Of a stretch of 63,144 bases of DNA, positions 32,439 through 43,838 are shown in pieces (positions within the stretch are counted from its first letter, which is position 1; every line of letters begins with the position of its first letter). A model generated the notes under the pieces. The model did not search any database. It was not told the origin of the DNA and was given only the letters and a program-made list of their open reading frames with translations. Source of the stretch: Paenarthrobacter sp. Z7-10 (GTDB lineage: Bacteria > Actinomycetota > Actinomycetes > Actinomycetales > Micrococcaceae); the NCBI RefSeq assembly GCF_026932795.1, contig NZ_JADPVH010000020.1, positions 1 to 63,144 of the forward strand, in the 5' to 3' direction. The translations under genes and the position numbers were made by a program.

Positions 32439-35098
32439 AAACGCATGCCCGGCGCTTTATCGCGATTTCGCTGGCGGTGCTTCTGGCCGTTGCCTTCCTT
32501 GCCGCCACGCTGATGGTGAGCTCCTCCACCCAAGCGACCCTAAAAGCCAGCGTGGGTCAGGCCTTCGCCAAGGCAGACCTGATCATTTCCGCCCCGGCAG
32601 GCAAAACGCTGAACCTCGCAGCCGCAGAGGCCGTAGGCAAACTCGGGATGGTGCAGTCCAGTTACGCCCAGATCACCAGCCCCATCCAAGTCAACACGGA
32701 CTCCGGTACGCTGTCCGGGACCATCACTAACACTTCGCCCACTCCAGCGCTGGAAGCCACCGTTGTTACCTCAGGCCGGCTCCCCTCCTCCGCCGACGAG
32801 GTAGTGGTTGACTCGACCACCGCTTCCCGGCAGCACCTCCAGCTGGGCAGCACGATCAGCCTCTCCGCGCTGCACAACGAGGGCGCCAGTTCCGGCCCTG
32901 CCGCTATCCCCGTAACAGTGGTCGGCATCATGACTCCCAGCCACGATCCACGGCTCGCTGCCGAGTCCCAGTTCGTCGCCGGTACGGACACCGTGACGCA
33001 ACTTGCTGGCGCCACGTCCTCCGCAGCCTCAGCGGCGTCGTCTGCGTCTGCTCCTCCGTTGGTGAGCACCATCCAGCTCAAGCTTTCCGGGGCAGCGGAC
33101 CAGAGCGCGGTCCAGGCCATACAGCAGGCGCTGCGGGGCGCCGGATTCCCGGCAGCGACCGTGCTGACCGCGGACCAGCAAACCACCCACGCCGTGGCCG
33201 GTTTCACCGGCGGCGCTGACCAACTGACCATCATCTTGCTGGCGTTCGCCGGCATCGCGATTGTGGTCTCCGCGCTGGTGGTGTCCAACACCTTCTCGGT
33301 CCTGATAGCCCAGCGCACCCGGGAGTTGGCGCTGCTGCGCTGCGTGGGCGCCGGGCGCGGGCAGATCCGCCGTTCGGTGCTGCTCGAGGCCCTGCTGGTG
33401 GGCCTGACTGCGTCCGTGCTGGGCGTGCTCGCGGCTGTCGGGGTGATGGCATCCCTCATCGCCGTGCTGCGCAACAATCCGGACTACCAGTTCGCAACCC
33501 TGGCCGTGCCGCCCACAGCCATCGCGGCTGGACTGGTGGCCGGTACCGTGCTGACCCTGGTCGCTGCACTGGTGCCGGCCCGTGCGGCGACGGCAGTTGC
33601 TCCGCTGGCGGCCCTGCGTCCCCTCGATGATGCGTCACTGAAGAACAGGCGCGGCGTCCTACGGCTGAGCAGCGGGGCACTGCTGGTGCTGGTCGGCGGT
33701 GCGGCACTTGTCTATGGTTCCGCCAGCTCCACGCTGCTGTTGGCGCTGCCCGGGGGCGCGGCATCCTTCGTGGGCGTGCTGCTGTGCGCCAGCCTCTTCA
33801 TTCCGGCCGTTGTGGCCGCTGCGGGGCGGGTTGCGGCACCCTTCGGTGTGCCAGGCAAGCTTGCCGCCGTCAACGCGGTCCGAAACCCGGCACGAACCGC
33901 CGCAACTGCCGCAGCGCTGCTGATCGGCGTGACGTTGGTGACCATGATGATGACCGGCGCGGCCACCGCGAGGAATGCCTTCGACAGTACCCTTAACGCC
34001 CATTACCCAGTGGATGCCTCCGTGTCCGGTCCTGCCCGGGACGGGCGCGCGCTCACTCAGGACCAAGTCCTGGCCGCCTCCCGGCTGGCCGGAGTGCAGG
34101 CCGCTGCCCTGCTGCCGACCGTCGGTGTTGCCACGCTCGACGGCGGTCAGGTGCCGGTTTACGGGATATCGAGCGCCGATGCCGCCGCCATGCTGGCGAC
34201 CTCAGCCAACCCCGTCGCACCCGGCGTCCTGCTGGCGCCGAAGGGAATCACCGCGACCAGTACCACCGTGACCTCCGGCTCAGTGACCAAGCAGCTGCCG
34301 GTGCAGGCAGCCAGCACCCGGGAGTTCCCGGCGCTGGTCAATCTGGAGACGCTGCCAGCCGCGGCCAGTACAGCAGACTCCAGCGCGGCGGGCTCCAGCG
34401 CGCCGGGCTCCGGCACTGAGGCTGCAGGCACGTCGACAGCTGGGGCATCGAATCTGGTCTGGCTGAAGCTTGACGATTCCCTGAACCAGCAACAACTGCT
34501 GGACCTGCGCAGCCAACTGGCCCAGACCCTCAACGTCGATGACTACCAGGTCCAAGGCGGGGCACTGGAAAAGGCCACCTTTGGTCAGGTAGTTGACCTC
34601 CTGCTCCTGGTGGTGACGGCCCTGCTCGGGGTAGCAGTGCTGATCGCGCTGATTGGCGTGGCCAACACACTGTCCTTGTCGGTCCTGGAACGCACCCGCG
34701 AAAATTCGCTGCTGCGCGCCCTGGGTCTGACGCGGAGCCAGTTGCGCACCATGCTGGCAATCGAAGCCGTGCTGATTGCAGGTGTGGCCGCCGTCATGGG
34801 ATCCGTTCTAGGTGTCCTCTACGGCTGGCTCGGGGCTCAATCCGCCCTCGGAACCTTTGCCACTGTTACGGCAACCGTGCCTTGGGGCCAGGTGCTGCTG
34901 GTGGTGCTGATTGCCGCTGGAGCCGGCTTGGCGGCCTCGGTCATCCCAGCCCGGCGTGCGGCCCGCCTCTCCCCCCGTGGAAGGCCTCGCAGCCGAATAG
35001 ACGCGGCTCCCGATGGGCTAACGAGCGCGTTGACCGGAAACGGGCAGCAAACAAGTGGACCGGAACCGGCGGCTAATAGTGGGTCCGGAGTCGGATAG
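32411..35098 (+). CDS. FtsX-family ABC transporter permease
   Basis: Membrane protein of 895 residues. One N-terminal helix, a large outer domain (residues about 45-270), then FtsX core one (about 275-400, including VSNTFSVLIAQRTRELALLR), two more helices, a second outer domain with a Ser/Ala/Gly-rich stretch (about 640-680), and FtsX core two (NTLSLSVLERTRENSLLRAL). It works with the ATPase overlapping its start. Such duplicated FtsX permeases often handle peptides or lipoproteins, or sense cell-wall antibiotics. The two-component system upstream supports a stress-response role; substrate unknown. Confidence 0.93.
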   Translation: MLTVALAELKTHARRFIAISLAVLLAVAFLAATLMVSSSTQATLKASVGQAFAKADLIISAPAGKTLNLAAAEAVGKLGMVQSSYAQITSPIQVNTDSGTLSGTITNTSPTPALEATVVTSGRLPSSADEVVVDSTTASRQHLQLGSTISLSALHNEGASSGPAAIPVTVVGIMTPSHDPRLAAESQFVAGTDTVTQLAGATSSAASAASSASAPPLVSTIQLKLSGAADQSAVQAIQQALRGAGFPAATVLTADQQTTHAVAGFTGGADQLTIILLAFAGIAIVVSALVVSNTFSVLIAQRTRELALLRCVGAGRGQIRRSVLLEALLVGLTASVLGVLAAVGVMASLIAVLRNNPDYQFATLAVPPTAIAAGLVAGTVLTLVAALVPARAATAVAPLAALRPLDDASLKNRRGVLRLSSGALLVLVGGAALVYGSASSTLLLALPGGAASFVGVLLCASLFIPAVVAAAGRVAAPFGVPGKLAAVNAVRNPARTAATAAALLIGVTLVTMMMTGAATARNAFDSTLNAHYPVDASVSGPARDGRALTQDQVLAASRLAGVQAAALLPTVGVATLDGGQVPVYGISSADAAAMLATSANPVAPGVLLAPKGITATSTTVTSGSVTKQLPVQAASTREFPALVNLETLPAAASTADSSAAGSSAPGSGTEAAGTSTAGASNLVWLKLDDSLNQQQLLDLRSQLAQTLNVDDYQVQGGALEKATFGQVVDLLLLVVTALLGVAVLIALIGVANTLSLSVLERTRENSLLRALGLTRSQLRTMLAIEAVLIAGVAAVMGSVLGVLYGWLGAQSALGTFATVTATVPWGQVLLVVLIAAGAGLAASVIPARRAARLSPRGRPRSRIDAAPDGLTSALTGNGQQTSGPEPAANSGSGVG

Positions 35099-35240
35099 TT
35101 ATTTTTTGAAAGGTGTACGATTCAAGCTATCGAAAAATGTATGCGGCATCCAACAGCTAAAAATGCCATACGCGGGGCAGGACCGCTCAAGCCTCGGCCT
35201 GACTCAAGCGGCGGTCGGCCTCATCAGCCCTTGATCCCGA

Positions 35241-36821
35241 TCACCCTTCGGCCGGTGCCGGCTCTTCGTACCGGGGGAAGATCGGCGCGGGAGCCGGGAG
35301 GGCCGTGCCGGGCACCAGCGGAGTGGCGACCGCCGCGAAAAGCCGTGCGTCGTCGTCGTCCGCTGTGCCCTGACCCAGGACGTCCAGCAACTTCGCCGCT
35401 GCGGTGGGCATTACCGGCTGCACCAGAATCGACACGATCCGCAGCACTTCCAGCGTTACGTACAGGACGGTGTTCATCCGGGCGAGGTCAGTCTTGCGCA
35501 GTACCCAGGGCTGCTGCTCGGCGAAGTAGGCGTTGGTGTCCCCCAGCACGGTCCAGATCTGCTCCAGCGAACGATGGAAATCCTGCAGCTCGTAGGCGGC
35601 GCGGGACGATTCCAGCAGCGCACCGACCTGATCCAGCAGGGCCTGGTCCGCAGCCGTGAATTCCCCCGGCTCGGGCACCTTAGCCTCGCAGTTATTGGCC
35701 ACCATCGAGAGCGACCGCTGGGCCAGATTGCCCAGGTTGTTGGCGAGGTCGGCGTTCATCCGGCCCACGATGGCGTCGTGGCTGTATGAACCGTCCGCCC
35801 CGAAGGGCACCTCGCGGAGCAGGAAAAAGCGCACCTGGTCAAGCCCGTACTGGGCCACCCAGTCCGCAGGGGCAACGACATTGCCAAGCGACTTGGACAT
35901 CTTGACCCCGTTGTTCTGCAGAAAGCCGTGGATCATTACCCGCTTGGGCAGCGCGATCCCGGCGGACATCAGGAAGGCCGGCCAGTACACCGCGTGGAAG
36001 CGGGAGATGTCCTTGCCGATGATGTGCACGTCGGCGGGCCAGTACTTCCGGAAGCCCTCCGAGTCCGTATCCGGATAGCCGACGCCGGTCAGATAGTTGG
36101 TCAGGGCGTCCACCCAGACGTACATCACGTGGTCCGGATTGCCCGGCACTGGAACGCCCCAGTCGAAGGTGGTCCGGCTGATGGACAGGTCCTCCAGCCC
36201 GCCCTTAACGAAGCTGATGACCTCGTTGAAACGGCTTCGCGGCGCACCGAATTCGGGATGATCCGCGTAGAGCGCCAGCAGTTTGTCCTGGTAGTTGGAC
36301 AGCCGAAAGAAGTAACTCTCCTCCTCGGTCCAGGTCAGCTCCGTGTCCGTGGACTTCGAGTAACGGATGCCGTCCCCGCGCAGTTCCGTCTCGTCCTCGC
36401 CGTAGTAAGCCTCGTCGCGGACCGAATACCAGCCCTCGTACTTGCCCAGGTAAATGTCCCCCGCCTCTTCCATCTTCTTCCAAATGGCCTGGGAGGCGGC
36501 GTAGTGGTCCGCGTCCGTGGTCCGGATGAAGCGGTCGTAGGAAATACCCAGGGCGCCGTGTGCCTCCTGGTAAACCTTCGCGTTGCGGTCCACCAACTCC
36601 TTTGACGTGATGCCCTCCTTCTCGGCGGCCTGGGCAATTTTCATGCCGTGCTCGTCGGTGCCGGTCAGGAACATCACGTCGAAGCCGTCCAGCCGCTTGA
36701 ACCGGGCCATCGCGTCGGTGGCGATGTACTCGTAGGCGTGCCCGATGTGCGGAACGCCGTTGGGGTACGTAATGGCGGTGGTGAGGTAATACGGAGTCTT
36801 GGGCTCAGGTGTCGGTGTCAC
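35241..36821 (-). CDS. metG: methionyl-tRNA synthetase
   Basis: Charges tRNA-Met. The 526-residue class I enzyme has [19 protein letters not shown] (HIGH site) and VKMSKSLGN (KMSKS). The region [17 protein letters not shown] lacks the zinc-binding cysteines of the long form, so it is the short zinc-less type. No C-terminal tRNA-binding domain is present. Start is GTG 36821; no ribosome site is visible, so the message may be leaderless or the start may differ slightly. It diverges from a VapBC-like pair and meets the FtsX permease gene tail to tail. Confidence 0.95.
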   Translation of the reverse strand: MTPTPEPKTPYYLTTAITYPNGVPHIGHAYEYIATDAMARFKRLDGFDVMFLTGTDEHGMKIAQAAEKEGITSKELVDRNAKVYQEAHGALGISYDRFIRTTDADHYAASQAIWKKMEEAGDIYLGKYEGWYSVRDEAYYGEDETELRGDGIRYSKSTDTELTWTEEESYFFRLSNYQDKLLALYADHPEFGAPRSRFNEVISFVKGGLEDLSISRTTFDWGVPVPGNPDHVMYVWVDALTNYLTGVGYPDTDSEGFRKYWPADVHIIGKDISRFHAVYWPAFLMSAGIALPKRVMIHGFLQNNGVKMSKSLGNVVAPADWVAQYGLDQVRFFLLREVPFGADGSYSHDAIVGRMNADLANNLGNLAQRSLSMVANNCEAKVPEPGEFTAADQALLDQVGALLESSRAAYELQDFHRSLEQIWTVLGDTNAYFAEQQPWVLRKTDLARMNTVLYVTLEVLRIVSILVQPVMPTAAAKLLDVLGQGTADDDDARLFAAVATPLVPGTALPAPAPIFPRYEEPAPAEG

Positions 36822-36916
36822 GTTAAGAAATTACCCTGCTTTGGATGGAATTCCGCATTTATGGAGGGACCGCGGCGGTGAGCACACGACACCCTGCGCT
36901 CGTCCCAGGAGTTAGC

Positions 36917-36922
36917 TAGAAT
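36917..36922 (+). promoter_or_regulatory. -10 element of VapB-like gene, leaderless
   Basis: TAGAAT ends seven bases before the antitoxin gene's ATG, in a sequence built from two TAGCTA palindromes. The spacing suggests transcription starts at or next to the ATG, so the message would lack a leader. No ribosome site is present, in agreement. The -35 is unclear. Confidence 0.4.
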
Positions 36923-36928
36923 AGCTAC

Positions 36929-37195
36929 ATGGTCACCGCCAATGTTCACCAGGCAAAAACGAACCTGTCCAAACTCCTTGATGCTGCCGACCGGGGTGAA
37001 GAAGTGGTCATTACCCGCAGGGGCTCCGGTTCGAACAGGTTTGTGCTCAAACCGGCAAATAGCCCCGCCACCGGCGGTCTCTTTGGATCGCTGCGGGGCA
37101 AAATCCAATTGTCGTCCGACTACGACGACGGCGACGCGGAGATCGCAAGGATGTTCGAGGCGGCCTTGGACCGCCGGGGCAAAGACCGGTCATGA
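36929..37195 (+). CDS. Phd/YefM-type antitoxin (VapB role)
   Basis: Antitoxin of 88 residues. The N-domain VTANVHQAKTNLSKLLDAAD, GEEVVITRRG is the classic Phd/YefM DNA-binding fold; the C-terminal half (LFGSLRGKIQLSSDYDDGD) matches the toxin-neutralising tail of antitoxins that pair with PIN toxins. The next gene overlaps its end by four bases (ATGA) and encodes such a toxin. Autorepression with the TAGCTA palindromes at the start is likely. Confidence 0.92.
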   Translation: MVTANVHQAKTNLSKLLDAADRGEEVVITRRGSGSNRFVLKPANSPATGGLFGSLRGKIQLSSDYDDGDAEIARMFEAALDRRGKDRS

Positions 37196-37572
37196 AGCTG
37201 CTGCTGGATACGAACGCCATGCTTTGGATAGCCGCGGGCGACCCCTCCGTCAGCGGGAGAGTCCGCACGAGTTTGGAGACTGCGGAACAAGTGATCTTTT
37301 CCGTGGCTTCCTTGTGGGAGATCGCCATTAAAGTTTCCCTGAAGAAGCTCGCGCCGATTCCCGAGCTGGCATCACGCTTCCAAGCGAATGGCGCCCTGCG
37401 TCTTGGTATTGAGGACCGACACCTGGAAATCCTCCCGGGGCTGCCGTTCCTTCATCGTGACCCCTTCGACCGCCTGCTCATTGCGCAGGCCAAGGCGGAT
37501 AATCTGACGGTGGTCACTGCAGATAAGATGTTCTCCCGCTATGGAATCCCGGTTCTGGATCTCCGGGATTAG
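37192..37572 (+). CDS. PIN-domain toxin (VapC-like)
   Basis: RNase toxin of 126 residues. The PIN acidic residues are in place: KLLLDTNAMLWIA (first Asp), VASLWEIAIKV (Glu), HRDPFDRLLIAQA (Asp), and TADKMFSRYG (last Asp). All catalytic positions look intact. PIN toxins of this type cut specific tRNA or rRNA. It is translationally coupled to the antitoxin gene, and its start ATG overlaps that gene's stop. Confidence 0.93.
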   Translation: MKLLLDTNAMLWIAAGDPSVSGRVRTSLETAEQVIFSVASLWEIAIKVSLKKLAPIPELASRFQANGALRLGIEDRHLEILPGLPFLHRDPFDRLLIAQAKADNLTVVTADKMFSRYGIPVLDLRD

Positions 37573-37697
37573 CATCTCCGAGGGCAGCCACCGGCTCCGG
37601 TGGTGGGGCTGGATGCCCCGCCCCGGTACTTCCGCTCGCGGGGTTCCGATGGCCTTGCCTACAATTGCACCAAAGGCGATCACGGAATGGGGAGCGA

Positions 37698-38345
37698 ATG
37701 CGCGAAGCCGATGCCGGTGCCCAGGCGCGCTGGGACAGAGCAGCCCAAATGGCAGAGGGCTTGACCGACCTGGGTATCGGCGGTGCCGTCCGGCGGTACT
37801 TCTTGGTGATCGTTCCGCTGACCTTTGTAATCGCGCTGGGAGTTGGATTCGCCCTAGCAGCCTTTTGGCCCGAGATATACGATGATTTCTTTCATACGGG
37901 GGTCTATCTGGGCCTTATGCTGGCAGGTGTCGGTGTCTCTGTCGTCGGTTTGGTCTACAGGAGCAGGACCGTCGGAGCTATGGTCCGGCCCCGGCAGATT
38001 GGTGTTACAGTCGGCCTGAAGGGTGACGAAGTCAAGCATGTCCGGCGTCAGATACTGGCAAAAGATCCAATCGATTTAACCCAGCTAACGGTCCTCAAAG
38101 CAGCTGCTGTTCAGTTTCGGGAGAAACTGGCCAAACAGTTGCTCACCTCGCCGGGGATCGTGATTTTTCTCTCCGGGCAAGCTGCGGCCCGAGGAATAAG
38201 GTCCGGCTTCGATGTCATGATAATCGCGGTCCTGTTGGTTATGGTTGGGCTTGTCGGATCCTTGGCCCACCAATTTCGACGAACCGGCGTCTTCCTTGCA
38301 GCAACCGGACCCGCCGCAGCCGACGATAGCAACCCGCAGAGCTAA
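37698..38345 (+). CDS. membrane protein of unknown function
   Basis: Protein of 215 residues with about four hydrophobic segments arranged as two pairs: FLVIVPLTFVIALGVGFALA with YLGLMLAGVGVSVVGLVY, and a second pair near the C-terminus around VMIIAVLLVMVGLVGSLAH. Between the pairs lies a soluble helical stretch of about 90 residues rich in Lys and Arg. ATG 37698 is preceded by GGGAG at three bases; a reading from 37665 lacks such a site. No family is recognised. It stands alone after the VapBC-like pair and converges on serA, so context gives no hint of its job. Confidence 0.65.
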   Translation: MREADAGAQARWDRAAQMAEGLTDLGIGGAVRRYFLVIVPLTFVIALGVGFALAAFWPEIYDDFFHTGVYLGLMLAGVGVSVVGLVYRSRTVGAMVRPRQIGVTVGLKGDEVKHVRRQILAKDPIDLTQLTVLKAAAVQFREKLAKQLLTSPGIVIFLSGQAAARGIRSGFDVMIIAVLLVMVGLVGSLAHQFRRTGVFLAATGPAAADDSNPQS

Positions 38346-38404
38346 CGCGCACGCTGTCCTCTAAATCCGGTCTTTCCGTCCAGCTGACGGCCAGGCCCCC
38401 GGAT

Positions 38405-40000
38405 TCAGCCCTCCAGGTCCACTTCGCGGGCCATGGTGGCGCCGATCTCCGTCCGGATGACGTCCAGCACGGTCTGCGGGACGGAGCTGTCCACGGTGAG
38501 CAGGGACAGTGCCTGGCCGCCCTGGGAGTTCCGGGCCACCTGCATGCCGGCGATGTTGACGCCGTTTTCGCCCAAAATGCGGCCCAGGCTGCCGATCACA
38601 CCGGGACGGTCCTGGTAGGAAAGCACCACCAGGTGCTCGCTGATCGGAATCTCCACGTCGTAGCCGTTGACGCCGACCAGCTTTTCGATTTGCTTGGGAC
38701 CTGTCAGCGTCCCGGAGACGGAGATCTGCGAGCCGTCGGATAGCGCGCCGCGGATGGTAAGCACGTTGCGGTAGTCCTTGGACTCCGTCGAGGTGATCAG
38801 CCGGGTGTTGATGCCGCGCTGCTCGGCCAGAATGGGTGCGTTGACGTAGGAGACCTGTTCGGAGACGACGTCCTTGAAGACGCCCTTCAGTGCGGCCAGT
38901 TCCAGGGCTTTGACGTCATGGACGGCGATCTCGCCGGCCACTTCGATGTCGATCTGGGTGACTGAGTCATGCGTGAGCGCGGTGAAAATGCGTCCCAGCT
39001 TCTCAATCAGGGGGATGCCCGGCCGAACTTCGGGGGCAATCACACCGCCGGCGACGTTGACGGCGTCGGGCACCAGTTCACCGGCCAGCGCCAGCCGGAC
39101 CGACTTGGCCACCGAAACGCCCGCCTTCTCCTGTGCCTCATCCGTGGAGGCGCCAAGGTGCGGGGTGACCACCACATTGTCCAGCGCGAAGAACGGCAGG
39201 TCGGTGCTGGGCTCCTTGACGAAGACATCAATCCCGGCGCCGGCGATCTTGCCTTCGGTCAGGGCGGTGTACAGGGCCTGCTCGTCAACCAGGCCACCGC
39301 GGGCGACGTTAATGATGTACGCGGTGTCCTTCATTTTGTCGAAGGCTTCCGTGCCGATCATGCCCAGCGTCTCCGGAGTTTTGGGCATGTGAATGGTGAT
39401 GAAGTCGCTCTGCTCCAACAGCTCATCCAATGTCACCAGCCGGACTCCGAGCTGGGCGGCGCGGGCGGAGGTGATGTACGGGTCGTAGGCCAGCACCTCC
39501 ATGTCGAATCCCTGCGCCCGGGCGGTGATCAGGGCGCCGATGCGTCCCAGTCCGATGATGCCGAGTTTCTTCTCATAAAGTTCGGTTCCGGTGTACTTGG
39601 AGCGCTTCCACTCACCGTTTTTGAGCGCGGAACTCGCAGCCGGGATGTGCCGGGCCAGGCTCAACAGGTGACCAACGGTCAGCTCCGCGGCGGAGACGAT
39701 GTTGGAGGTGGGCGCGTTCACCACCATCACACCAGCCTGCGTGGCCGTCTTGATGTCCACATTGTCCAACCCCACACCGGCGCGCGCTATCACCTTCAGC
39801 CTCGATGCGACACCAAGGGCCTCGGCATCCACTTGCGTAGCGGAGCGGACCAGGATAGCGTCGGCGTCCACTATGGCGGCAAGCAGCGCGGATCGGTCCG
39901 CTCCATCGCAGTGACGGATCTCAAAATCCGGGCCCAACGCTTCGATCGTGGCGGGCGAAAGTTCTTCCGCAAGGAGTACAACGGGCTTGGTAACTGTCAC
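38405..40000 (-). CDS. serA: D-3-phosphoglycerate dehydrogenase
   Basis: First enzyme of serine synthesis: oxidises 3-phosphoglycerate with NAD+. The 531-residue long form has substrate and NAD domains ([33 protein letters not shown], and the catalytic His in [14 protein letters not shown]), an intervening domain, and a C-terminal ACT domain ([20 protein letters not shown]) for serine feedback. I start at GTG 40000, six bases after AGAGG; longer readings cross the structured intergenic repeat. It lies downstream of ilvC on the same strand, separated by a terminator. Confidence 0.96.
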   Translation of the reverse strand: MTVTKPVVLLAEELSPATIEALGPDFEIRHCDGADRSALLAAIVDADAILVRSATQVDAEALGVASRLKVIARAGVGLDNVDIKTATQAGVMVVNAPTSNIVSAAELTVGHLLSLARHIPAASSALKNGEWKRSKYTGTELYEKKLGIIGLGRIGALITARAQGFDMEVLAYDPYITSARAAQLGVRLVTLDELLEQSDFITIHMPKTPETLGMIGTEAFDKMKDTAYIINVARGGLVDEQALYTALTEGKIAGAGIDVFVKEPSTDLPFFALDNVVVTPHLGASTDEAQEKAGVSVAKSVRLALAGELVPDAVNVAGGVIAPEVRPGIPLIEKLGRIFTALTHDSVTQIDIEVAGEIAVHDVKALELAALKGVFKDVVSEQVSYVNAPILAEQRGINTRLITSTESKDYRNVLTIRGALSDGSQISVSGTLTGPKQIEKLVGVNGYDVEIPISEHLVVLSYQDRPGVIGSLGRILGENGVNIAGMQVARNSQGGQALSLLTVDSSVPQTVLDVIRTEIGATMAREVDLEG

Positions 40001-40037
40001 CGGGAACCTCTTTAGCTTTCGTGGATCAGGAGTATGG

Positions 40038-40074
40038 AGGAAGCCGGACCCCTGCTGAAGGAGCCCGGCTTCCT
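40038..40074 (-). terminator. hairpin between ilvC and serA
   Basis: AGGAAGCCGG (40038-40047) and CCGGCTTCCT (40065-40074) form a perfect 10-bp stem with a 17-base loop upstream of serA on the minus strand. No strong T-run follows, so it may end the ilvC message or act as a leader structure for serA. Confidence 0.55.
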
Positions 40075-40090
40075 TGCCGAACGGGTGGCC

Positions 40091-40258
40091 GACGACGACG
40101 GCCCGTTTTGAGTGGGTGCCGATGTGCTGCCCGGGAGCGGCTTCGGGCGCCCGCGATGGGCCCACAGCTGCGAGGGCCCCGACACGAGCTTGCGAGTGTT
40201 GGGAGCAGCTGGGGACGGGCGGGGCAGTCATCGGCACCCGCGGATGGCCGTCGTCGTC
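40091..40258. repeat. nested imperfect inverted repeat between serA and ilvC
   Basis: Four or more arms nest around a centre near 40185: GACGACGACGGCC 40091-40103 with 40246-40258, GGGTGCCGATG 40114-40124 with 40229-40239, CTGCCC 40127-40132 with 40222-40227, CAGCTGC 40165-40171 with 40205-40211, ACAC 40182-40185 with 40196-40199. RNA from either strand could fold into one long branched hairpin of about 168 bases. No protein is encoded. It may be a structured RNA or a REP-like element. Confidence 0.7.
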
Positions 40259-40274
40259 GTCCGCAGTTGCGGGA

Positions 40275-41303
<1,029 letters not shown>

Positions 41304-41329
41304 TTACTCCCTCAATAGTTACGGTGTTT

Positions 41330-41394
41330 CGAATGGCTTGAATGGGTGGTGTGGCTTGTATGAGTCGAATGGCTTACATGGGTGCGGTGGTTTG
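41330..41394. repeat. 29-bp imperfect direct repeat between ilvN and ilvC
   Basis: CGAATGGCTT followed by ATGGGTG and GGTGG occurs twice, at 41330-41358 and 41366-41394, with a few differences. It fills much of the gap between ilvN and ilvC. No gene or terminator is seen there. Confidence 0.7.
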
Positions 41395-41408
41395 GATGGC
41401 CGGGGTGC

Positions 41409-41921
41409 TCAGGCGGACCGTAGCGCGCGGTCGCTCATGGAACGCGATCCCCGTCCGATGGCCAGCGTGCCGGACTGCACAATTTCCCGGACGCCGAAGG
41501 GCTCCAGCACGTTCAGCAGCGCGGCGAGCTTATCCGGGTGGCCGGTGGCCTCAATGGTCAACGAATCGGTGGAAACGTCGATCACGGAGGCACGGAAGAG
41601 GTCTGCAGCCTGGGTGACCTGCAGCCTGGTGGCGGCGTCCGCACGCACCTTGACCATGATGTGGTCGCGCTGCACGGAATTGTCGGAAACGAGCTCCACA
41701 ATCTTGATTACATTGATCAGTTTGTTCAGCTGCTTGGTGACCTGTTCAATCAGGTCACCCTCGGCGTCGACCACCACCGTCATCCGGGAAATCCCGGTGA
41801 TCTCGGTGGGGCCCACGGCCAAAGAATTGATGTTGAAGGCGCGCCGGGCAAAAAGGCTGGCCACGCGGGTCAGAACGCCGGGCTTGTCCTCCACCAGCAC
41901 CGAAAGTGTGTGCCTGGTCAT
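41409..41921 (-). CDS. ilvN: acetolactate synthase small (regulatory) subunit
   Basis: Regulatory subunit of 170 residues that binds valine and stimulates and inhibits IlvB. The ACT domain starts at once (HTLSVLVEDKPGVLTRVASL, ARRAFNINSLAVG) and a second ACT-like C-domain follows (EATGHPDKLAALLNVLEPFG). ATG 41921 has AGGAGG seven bases upstream, placed inside the end of ilvB. It starts two bases after the ilvB stop. Length is typical. Confidence 0.97.
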   Translation of the reverse strand: MTRHTLSVLVEDKPGVLTRVASLFARRAFNINSLAVGPTEITGISRMTVVVDAEGDLIEQVTKQLNKLINVIKIVELVSDNSVQRDHIMVKVRADAATRLQVTQAADLFRASVIDVSTDSLTIEATGHPDKLAALLNVLEPFGVREIVQSGTLAIGRGSRSMSDRALRSA

Positions 41922-41923
41922 CT

Positions 41924-43795
41924 CTAGTCCTCCTCTTCCCACGCCGGGGTCAGGTTGCGGGCAACCTGGATCTGATCGTTACTGACTCCGGAGGGGACCA
42001 TCGGCCACACCATCGAGTTGGGACTGACCACGAAGTCGATGACGACGGGCCGGTCGTTGATGGCCAGCGCGGCTTCGATGGTGGCGTCAATGTCCTCGTC
42101 ACGTTCACAGCGCAGACCGGCGCAGCCGTAGGCTTCCGCCAGTTTCACGAAGTCCGGAATGCGCACCGTGTTGTGCCCGGTGTTCAGGTCCGTGTGCGAA
42201 TACCTGCCCTCGTAGAACAGGGTCTGCCACTGCCGCACCATGCCGAGGGAGGAATTGTTGATGATCGCGACCTTGATCGGGATGTTGTTGATCGCGCAGG
42301 TGGCCAGTTCCTGGTTGGTCATCTGGAAGCAGCCATCGCCGTCGATGGCCCAAACCACCCGGTCCGGGTTTCCCACCTTGGCACCCATCGCCGCCGGCAC
42401 CGCGTACCCCATGGTTCCCGCGCCGCCGGAGTTCAGCCAGGAGTGCGGGCGCTCATACTTGATGAACTGTGCCGCCCACATCTGGTGCTGGCCAACGCCT
42501 GCAACATAGACCGCGTCGGGAATGACCCGCTGCGGGGCGGAGAGGCCGTCGTCGGGCTCGGTCCAGCCCAGCGAGTAGGTGTCGCGGAGATTCGTCAGGA
42601 AAGCCCACCAGTCGGTCAGCTCCGGCCGGCCCTTCTGCTCGAACTCCGCCCTGACCGCGTCGGCCAGATCGGGGATAATTTCCTTGACCGAGCCAACGAT
42701 CGGCACGTCGGCCAGCCGGTTTTTGGAAATTTCCGCGGGGTCAACATCGGCGTGGATGATTTTCGCGAAGGGCGCGAACGTGTGCAGCACGCCGGTTACC
42801 CGGTCATCAAAGCGCGCTCCGAGGGTGATCAGCAGGTCTGACTGCTGCAGGGCCGTGACGGCCGAGACGGAACCATGCATGCCGGGCATCCCGACATGCA
42901 GCGGATGCGAATCCGGAAAGGCACCGCGGGCCATCAGCGTGGTGACCACCGGTGCGCCGGTCAGTTCCGCCAGCGCCAGGAGCTCAACCGAGGCGTGCGC
43001 CTTGATCACGCCGCCGCCGACGTAAAGCACCGGCTTCTTAGCCTCGGCGATCAGCCGGGCGGCCTCCCGCAGCTGCTTGGCGTGCCCACGGGACACCGGA
43101 CGGTAACCGGGCAGATCGATGGTGGGCGGCCAGGAGAACGTCATTTGTCCCTGCTGGGCATCCTTGGCCACGTCCACCAGCACGGGTCCGGGCCGCCCGG
43201 TGCCGGCAAGGTGAAAGGCCTCAGCCAGCACCCGCGGGATCTCGTTGGGATCGGTGACGAGATAGGAGTGTTTGGTCACGGGCATGGTGATGCCCACGAT
43301 GTCCGCCTCCTGGAAGGCATCGGTGCCAATCACCGAACTGGAGACCTGGCCGGTGATGGCGACCATGGGCACCGAATCCATGTGCGCATCCATGATCGCT
43401 GTGACCAGGTTGGTGGCGCCGGGGCCGGAGGTGGCAATGCACACGCCGACCTCTCCGGTGACCATCGCATACCCTTGGGCGGCATGGCCGGCGCCCTGCT
43501 CGTGCCGGACCAGCACATGGTTCATGGACGAGGCCATCAGCGGATCGTAGGTGGGCAGGATGGCTCCGCCGGGAAGTCCGAAAATATCCTTGACGCCGAG
43601 CTCCTCGAGGGAGCGCACAATGGCCTGCGAGCCACTCATCTGCGTGGGTCCGACGACGTTATTGGGACCCTGCACCGGCGAGGCAGCGGCCACTGTTCCC
43701 TGCGTGCCGGTAAGCGGCGTTCCCGCGGCGGGAGCGGCATGGCCTGGCGACTTGTTGGCCATCAGTGCTGGACTGATGGGCGATCCTTTACTCAT
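41924..43795 (-). CDS. ilvB: acetolactate synthase large (catalytic) subunit
   Basis: TPP enzyme condensing pyruvate with pyruvate or 2-oxobutyrate, first step of Val/Leu/Ile synthesis. The 623-residue product has an about 50-residue disordered N-extension, the catalytic Glu in [15 protein letters not shown], the FAD/middle domain, and the TPP site [20 protein letters not shown] plus [14 protein letters not shown]. Coupled with ilvN, and followed by ilvC. Expression is probably set by the attenuator with Val/Leu/Ile leader peptide 210-300 bases upstream. ATG 43795 has GGAAG six bases before it. Confidence 0.97.
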   Translation of the reverse strand: MSKGSPISPALMANKSPGHAAPAAGTPLTGTQGTVAAASPVQGPNNVVGPTQMSGSQAIVRSLEELGVKDIFGLPGGAILPTYDPLMASSMNHVLVRHEQGAGHAAQGYAMVTGEVGVCIATSGPGATNLVTAIMDAHMDSVPMVAITGQVSSSVIGTDAFQEADIVGITMPVTKHSYLVTDPNEIPRVLAEAFHLAGTGRPGPVLVDVAKDAQQGQMTFSWPPTIDLPGYRPVSRGHAKQLREAARLIAEAKKPVLYVGGGVIKAHASVELLALAELTGAPVVTTLMARGAFPDSHPLHVGMPGMHGSVSAVTALQQSDLLITLGARFDDRVTGVLHTFAPFAKIIHADVDPAEISKNRLADVPIVGSVKEIIPDLADAVRAEFEQKGRPELTDWWAFLTNLRDTYSLGWTEPDDGLSAPQRVIPDAVYVAGVGQHQMWAAQFIKYERPHSWLNSGGAGTMGYAVPAAMGAKVGNPDRVVWAIDGDGCFQMTNQELATCAINNIPIKVAIINNSSLGMVRQWQTLFYEGRYSHTDLNTGHNTVRIPDFVKLAEAYGCAGLRCERDEDIDATIEAALAINDRPVVIDFVVSPNSMVWPMVPSGVSNDQIQVARNLTPAWEEED

Positions 43796-43838
43796 CGGAT
43801 TCTTCCTTCATGGAACAAGCGTTCACACTGGTTGCTGA

